Shown here piece after piece: positions 53,108-56,901 of a stretch of DNA of 56,901 nt. The notes under the pieces were generated by a model that saw nothing but the letters and a program-made list of their open reading frames with translations, searched no databases and had not been told where the DNA came from. Both the position numbers and the translations under genes were made by a program. The DNA lies in contig CANFTB010000033.1 in NCBI GenBank assembly GCA_947449735.1, positions 1 through 56,901 of the forward strand, read 5' to 3'. This stretch comes from Chthoniobacteraceae bacterium (GTDB taxonomy: Bacteria > Verrucomicrobiota > Verrucomicrobiia > Chthoniobacterales > Chthoniobacteraceae). The stretch's first letter is position 1; each line of letters starts with the position of its first letter.

Positions 53108-54016
53108 ATGTCGCTGCCAGTTTTAAAAATTAGATTTACTGACGAGGTTTACGGTGTAGGAAATTATCCGTATATCGTGCGTGCCCTTGAACGGCATTTC
53201 GCGATTCGCGAGAGTGAGGATCCAGATCTCGTGGTTTTTGGGGAAGGTAAGGGATATGAGTACAAGCGGTATCGAAAAGCCGTTCGGATCTATGTCGCCG
53301 TGGAGAATAGATATCCGAACTTCGCGGAATGTGACTACGCTTTGACGTTTCTATATCTGGAAGATCCGAGGCACCTTAGGATGCCGATGTATGTATTTGA
53401 TTCAGAGCCCGATAAGTTGATTCGGGATTCGTCTTATGCGGATGAAATCCAGGCAGAAGAGCGCGATTTTTGTGCGTTTGTCGTTTCGAATGCATCTCGG
53501 CGTACCGAGAGAAGGATGCAGTTTTTTGAGAAGCTCAATGCAATCCGAACGGTAAATTCAGGGGGGAGAGCGTTTAATAACGTTGGGGGACCGGTTGCCG
53601 ATAAGGCTGCGTTTCTGCGGAAGCACCGGTTTAATTTGTGTTTTGAGAATCATTCTTGGCCCGGTTATACCACAGAAAAACTCGGTCATGCACTGGCGGC
53701 GGGCTGCATACCGATTTACTGGGGCAACCCGGCAGTCGCGGCGGATTTCAATCCCGCCAGCTTTATCAATGTTTCAGACTTTGCTTGTGACGGGGCGGCT
53801 ATGGATCACATTTTGGAGGTGGCGGAAAGCCCCAGCTTGCAGCGGAAGTATCTACAAGCGCCAAGCTTCGCTGGGAATCAATTAAACCAGTATTACGATC
53901 TGGACCGACTGGCCGACTTTTTTCGTAGGGCTGTAACTTCGCCTAAACGGGATCGCGCGAGGATTTCGTTCCGGCCAACAGTGTTCAAATTGCAGAGAAA
54001 ATTTGGACTGTGTTAG
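53108..54016 (+). CDS. Glycosyltransferase family 10 (alpha-1,3/4-fucosyltransferase-like)
   Basis: A 302-residue GT10 enzyme. The conserved alpha-1,3-fucosyltransferase motif is nearly complete in FNLCFENHSWPGYTTEKLGHALAAGCIPIYWG. The N-terminal part (VAVENRYPNFAECDYALTF) also fits bacterial members. I chose ATG 53108; an ATG at 53045 would add 21 hydrophobic residues. It requires GDP-L-fucose, supplied by fcl/gmd 9 kb away in the same locus. In other bacteria GT10 enzymes make Lewis-type fucosylated surface glycans. The gene is AT-rich compared with the rest of the window. Confidence 0.88.
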   Translation: MSLPVLKIRFTDEVYGVGNYPYIVRALERHFAIRESEDPDLVVFGEGKGYEYKRYRKAVRIYVAVENRYPNFAECDYALTFLYLEDPRHLRMPMYVFDSEPDKLIRDSSYADEIQAEERDFCAFVVSNASRRTERRMQFFEKLNAIRTVNSGGRAFNNVGGPVADKAAFLRKHRFNLCFENHSWPGYTTEKLGHALAAGCIPIYWGNPAVAADFNPASFINVSDFACDGAAMDHILEVAESPSLQRKYLQAPSFAGNQLNQYYDLDRLADFFRRAVTSPKRDRARISFRPTVFKLQRKFGLC

Positions 54017-54058
54017 CCAGCATTAATGTTTGCGTTCGTTACTGATTCCCGTGGCATT

Positions 54059-55051
54059 TTAACCCTGAGAGAGGGCCAGGGTCAGGTTAGATTCTAAATC
54101 CTTCAACTGTGCTCGTAATTGCTTCTTTTCGGAACGGATTTTCCAGCCTCTGGGGCCAGCCGATTTGAGCTTTCCAAACAAACTCGTTTTCAAAACCTCT
54201 AATTCATGCTGCACGAGGGCCGTCAATTCCCCTATGTCACAAATAGAAGTCGTTAGGTCCAGGACCTTGGCAGATTTTGAGTCCGTGAGCCTAAGCTGAG
54301 CGATCTGCGCCCTAGCTGCCTTTGCTGCCAGCCGGGCTAACTCTAGCTTTCGATCAGGGGAAGCTTGTGCGTGTTGATTTGGATGCAATAAAAATGTGGA
54401 GCCTTGTCGTGGGGTGATTCCAAATCGCACTTTAGCCGCGTTTTCTAAAAGCCAGAAAAAATCTCCGGCACTTCCGTATTGTGAGGGAAAAGGAATCCTT
54501 TTAATGAATTCGCACCGGTACAAGTTGCTGGCTGAACTGCCAATTGGAGTGTTCATACCGTGAACGAACGCAAAACGGACTGCGTAGGCGAGGAGGGATT
54601 CGGAGGTGAGCACTGTAGCGTTCTGTAAGCCGAGTTCCTCCGAAATGGTTTGTGATGGGGTTCCCCCTCGAGGCGCTTCAGAGCCATCTGAACGTAGTAT
54701 CTGTGGCGGACTGCAAATCAAATCGCATTCTAAAGTATCCGCCGCCGCTGCGAGGTGTAGTAAGTGGCTCCGACTAATTGTATCTCCGATGGTCGAAACG
54801 TAAGCCCATTCGGTTTCTAGGTGATGCAATCCGTAATTCCAGGAAGGATAAAGTCCAGGAGGGTGCCGTAAGAATTTGAGATTCGGATGCTTTATCCTTT
54901 CTCTCAAAATGTCCTCGGTGCCGTCTATCGATTCGCTGTCGACGACCACAACTTGAGCCACAGCATCTAACCATGTATCCATGCTGTCCAGATGCATGGA
55001 GAGTCTTTCAGCTGAATTCCGCGTGGGAATTACAACACCAATGCGATTCAT
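54059..55051 (-). CDS. Glycosyltransferase family 2
   Basis: A 330-residue GT2 enzyme. IGVVIPTRNSAERLSMHLDSM and VVDSESIDGTEDIL form the nucleotide-binding part; the later TIGDTISRSHLLHLA segment occupies the usual DxD position with GD. The C-terminal about 80 residues are helical and charged and may be an oligomerisation segment. Its start overlaps the stop of the upstream GT9 gene by 4 bases. It is convergent with the GT10 gene. Confidence 0.83.
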   Translation of the reverse strand: MNRIGVVIPTRNSAERLSMHLDSMDTWLDAVAQVVVVDSESIDGTEDILRERIKHPNLKFLRHPPGLYPSWNYGLHHLETEWAYVSTIGDTISRSHLLHLAAAADTLECDLICSPPQILRSDGSEAPRGGTPSQTISEELGLQNATVLTSESLLAYAVRFAFVHGMNTPIGSSASNLYRCEFIKRIPFPSQYGSAGDFFWLLENAAKVRFGITPRQGSTFLLHPNQHAQASPDRKLELARLAAKAARAQIAQLRLTDSKSAKVLDLTTSICDIGELTALVQHELEVLKTSLFGKLKSAGPRGWKIRSEKKQLRAQLKDLESNLTLALSQG

Positions 55052-56172
55052 GCTCGTTTCAAAGTATTTGATCTGCCGCGTTCGATCTGGCTCTCTGAGT
55101 GCCTCACAGAGGGTGCGATCATCTGCTCGTCTGGGTTTTTCGTATTCAATAATGCTTCAGAAGCTGCTACCAGCGATTCTGACTCTATTCCTTCCATTCC
55201 CGCCTCGCTCACCTCGCCAAACAGGGTGCGATGCTGTCGGCCTTCGGGAATCCATTCTGTCGCGCCCTCGTAACGGCGGAACCAAGAGACGCTGGGAGTG
55301 CCAGTCATTACCGCGACGTGAAGCCCTCCTGAATCTCCTCCTAGATGCAGACGGCTCATGCTGAGAACCGCAACCATTTCAACAAGATTCAAGGTGCCGG
55401 CAAAGGTTCTGTGTGGTGCAAAGTCTAATTGGTCGAGCAACAGTTTCAGTTTGTCGCGCTCGCGTTGATTATTCGCGCAAGAGAGGACCATCAAAAGTTC
55501 CGGTCTTTGGCGGTGTAGTTTGTTGAGGGCTGCCGCGAGAGTATTGAGGGGCAGCTCTTTATGATCCTGAGTTGTAAATGGGCTGATATGGATTACCCGC
55601 CGGCAATCGTCCGGGGGAACATTTAGAAGCTGGGCGACCGATTGCCGCACCTGGTTTGGGATGGTTATGCGGTACTCTAGTCGGGAACAGACAATCCCTG
55701 CGGAGCGTATAAAGGCACAGTGTTGCTGTGACACAATTGTGCCCCCTCTAAGGGATACAATAGGATGGGTAAACATTACCCGATTCTTCAGCGTTAAAGA
55801 GCGGCATCGGCCCAACCTCAGCGGGGCGCCGCTGAGCCAAGTAAGTATGCTGGAGCGGTCAGAGCCATTTAAATTGAGAACAGCATCAAAGCGGGCACCA
55901 CGGATTCTGTGGATTCTATCCCAATCCTGCCAGGGTTTTGGGCCCTTTGGGAAGCGCGGGTAGCCCCATACCTGATCAATCCAAGGCGTGATATGTAACA
56001 GGGACGTTATATGTTCGGCCACCATAACGTGCAGCTCTGCCGCGGGCCAAGCCTCGCGTATCGCCCAAAGAGCTGGCAGAAGGTGGATCGTGTCCCCAAG
56101 AAATCCGAGATCCAGCACAAGCAACTTGCGAGCGTCTTTCGCTTGGTCATAAAAAGTCTGGAGCTTGCCCAC
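55048..56172 (-). CDS. Glycosyltransferase family 9 (heptosyltransferase-like)
   Basis: A 374-residue GT-B enzyme with a GTG start. KLLVLDLGFLGDTIHLLPALWAIREAWPAAELHVMV is the typical opening, with the catalytic Asp in FLGDT. The donor-site region is LHLGGDSGGLHVAVMTGTPSVSWF, in which the usual DTGPxH is altered to DSGGLH. It resembles the GT9 protein at 46572 and is likewise coupled to a GT2 gene downstream. Sugar specificity is unknown. Confidence 0.86.
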   Translation of the reverse strand: MGKLQTFYDQAKDARKLLVLDLGFLGDTIHLLPALWAIREAWPAAELHVMVAEHITSLLHITPWIDQVWGYPRFPKGPKPWQDWDRIHRIRGARFDAVLNLNGSDRSSILTWLSGAPLRLGRCRSLTLKNRVMFTHPIVSLRGGTIVSQQHCAFIRSAGIVCSRLEYRITIPNQVRQSVAQLLNVPPDDCRRVIHISPFTTQDHKELPLNTLAAALNKLHRQRPELLMVLSCANNQRERDKLKLLLDQLDFAPHRTFAGTLNLVEMVAVLSMSRLHLGGDSGGLHVAVMTGTPSVSWFRRYEGATEWIPEGRQHRTLFGEVSEAGMEGIESESLVAASEALLNTKNPDEQMIAPSVRHSESQIERGRSNTLKRA

Positions 56173-56353
56173 GATGAAAATTTATAGGGACATCGTCCGT
56201 CGGTAAAAGTTTAAAGCGAGGTGGTGGGGGCCGCTATTCAAAAACCGTCGCACGCCTCTAAGTGTCCGCCACTATACTGGCCCGGGTTGGGGCGCTGAGG
56301 TTCACTCCCGCGCCGGGCCGGGGATAAAGGCAGGCTCGCAAGCGCCAGTATTG
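56173..56353. other. Gap downstream of the RHH gene
   Basis: 181 bases with no gene. A toxin gene would be expected here if the RHH protein were an intact antitoxin of the usual order, but no frame of that kind is present. A G/C-rich stretch at 56280-56325 has some self-complementarity but no clean hairpin. Confidence 0.4.
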
Positions 56354-56569
56354 CTAACCGGACAGATCCCGATCTGCTAAATTTACGCGTGGTTTTCCCA
56401 TGCTGAAGTAGGGAAGGTCCATGGGCTTTGGCTGCTCTTTTATCTTCTGCAGCAGTCCCCGGCGAAGAAGTTCATTAACGACTTCTGACATGTCCTTGCC
56501 TTCCGCGTGTGCCTTGGCGCGGATTCCATCGAGGATACCCTCTTCCAGAACAAGTGTTGTCCGCTTCAT
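56354..56569 (-). CDS. Ribbon-helix-helix protein, orphan VapB-like antitoxin
   Basis: A 71-residue protein beginning MKRTTLVLEEGILDGIRAKAHAEGKDMSEVVNELLRRGL, a standard RHH DNA-binding domain (strand, then two helices) as found in VapB- and CopG-type antitoxins. The C-terminal 30 residues are polar and would wrap a toxin. No PIN-domain or other toxin is encoded on either side, so it is an orphan or the toxin has been lost. I chose the ATG at 56569 over an in-frame start 12 bases upstream. Confidence 0.72.
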   Translation of the reverse strand: MKRTTLVLEEGILDGIRAKAHAEGKDMSEVVNELLRRGLLQKIKEQPKPMDLPYFSMGKPRVNLADRDLSG

Positions 56570-56753
56570 GCATACAAGCATACCGCACGAATGGGTGTGT
56601 GCAAATGGGCTCGTTGGGTGATGCCCTTAAGGCTGCAGACAGGAAAGCGTGAGTGCTGCGGAGGTTGACCGGGGGGGGAGTGAAAAAGTAAGTGGCCCAC
56701 CTCTTCTTGGGGTGGCCTCGAGAACAGGTATTGCTCATTTGGCAGATGTGCAG

Positions 56754-56901
56754 TGGCGTGCTCCCCAAAACTTGATCCAGTTGTTATGAGAGTCGGCGGC
56801 GCGTAAGCGTCGCCCAACTCTCAAGATGAAACGCAAACGCCACACCCCTGAAGAGATCATCAAAAAGCTGCGTGAAGCAGCAACACTGCTGGCTGGAGGC
56901 C
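56754..56901 (+). mobile_element. Left end of an IS3-family insertion sequence (cut by window edge)
   Basis: The sequence TGGCGTGCTCCCCAAAACTT at 56754-56773 resembles the TG...CCCCAAAA left inverted repeats of the IS3/IS150 group, and a transposase orfA starts 72 bases inside. The right end lies beyond the window, so neither the inverted repeat pair nor a target duplication can be checked here. Confidence 0.65.
56826..56901 (+). CDS. IS3-family transposase OrfA, N-terminal fragment (runs off the window)
   Basis: The first 25 codons read MKRKRHTPEEIIKKLREAAT, then LLAGG. This is the standard start of IS3-family OrfA (HTH_Tnp_1), where K-R-x-(F/H)-(S/T)-x-E-(E/Q)-I-(I/V) is typical. The frame is open to the window edge. 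The function is DNA binding at the insertion sequence ends, with OrfB, outside the window, as the DDE catalytic part. Confidence 0.8.
   Translation, partial: MKRKRHTPEEIIKKLREAATLLAGG

Noticed and set aside
42811..56172. Search for flippase (Wzx), polymerase (Wzy) or ABC export genes in the glycan locus
   Set aside because: None of the frames shows the multi-helix pattern of Wzx/Wzy or an ABC ATPase, so export must be encoded outside the window.
1..56901. CRISPR arrays, tRNA and rRNA genes
   Set aside because: No regularly spaced direct repeats, no tRNA-like acceptor/T-loop patterns and no rRNA segments were recognised by eye. A computational scan would be needed to exclude a small RNA gene.

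Overview
The window looks like a piece of a GC-rich Verrucomicrobiota chromosome. The evidence is the abundance of families typical of the Planctomycetes-Verrucomicrobia group: PSCyt1-type c-heme proteins fused to WD40 propellers, DUF1549/DUF1553, DUF1501, DUF1080, DUF3500, PPC-domain secreted proteins, a large FHA/kinase/propeller protein, and an ECF sigma factor coupled to a FecR/LamG membrane protein. The left 42 kb is uniformly GC-rich. The right 14 kb is an envelope-glycan locus of visibly mixed base composition. No rRNA, tRNA or CRISPR was seen.

Region by region. (1) 251-7887, minus strand: cassette A, in transcription order DUF1501, PPC protein, DUF1549/DUF1553, WD40-cytochrome. (2) 8383-10979, plus strand: CPA2 cation/proton antiporter, then a flavin-dependent halogenase-like oxidoreductase. 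(3) 11063-17114: secreted DUF1080 protein, a 1273-residue FHA/Ser-Thr kinase/WD40 protein, and a Tat-type DUF3500 protein. (4) 17256-21568: AraC regulator divergent from a tagaturonate epimerase (UxaE-like), an aldo/keto reductase and a zinc dehydrogenase. Together these fit L-galactose to L-galactonate to D-tagaturonate to D-fructuronate. (5) 21835-23386: second DUF1080-like protein and YceH. (6) 23475-34638, minus strand: a tightly packed seven-gene operon B, in transcription order ECF sigma, FecR/LamG, DUF1549/DUF1553, PPC protein, WD40-cytochrome with coiled coil, DUF1501, amidohydrolase. (7) 34890-39473, plus strand: secreted esterase-like hydrolase, then circularly permuted ATP-grasp, alpha-E and transglutaminase proteins. 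(8) 39500-42619, minus strand: tilS, serS and an orphan AbiEii-type nucleotidyltransferase. (9) 42811-56172: surface-glycan locus with fcl and gmd, a GT10 fucosyltransferase, four GT2, two GT9 and one GT4 glycosyltransferases, an FkbM methyltransferase, a PLP-fold protein with His in place of the usual Lys (ColD-like 3-dehydratase) and an SDR. (10) 56354-56901: orphan RHH protein and the left end of an IS3-family element cut by the window edge.

How the genes fit together. Cassettes A and B carry the same four secreted protein types in different order, so they look like two versions of one exported, heme-containing system whose substrate is unknown. Only B carries its own sigma/FecR-LamG module and a secreted amidohydrolase. 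In the glycan locus Gmd makes GDP-4-keto-6-deoxy-mannose. Fcl can take it to GDP-L-fucose for the GT10 enzyme, while the ColD-like protein and SDR could divert it to a 3,6-dideoxyhexose such as GDP-colitose. All functions are inferred from sequence motifs read by eye; no database search was run.
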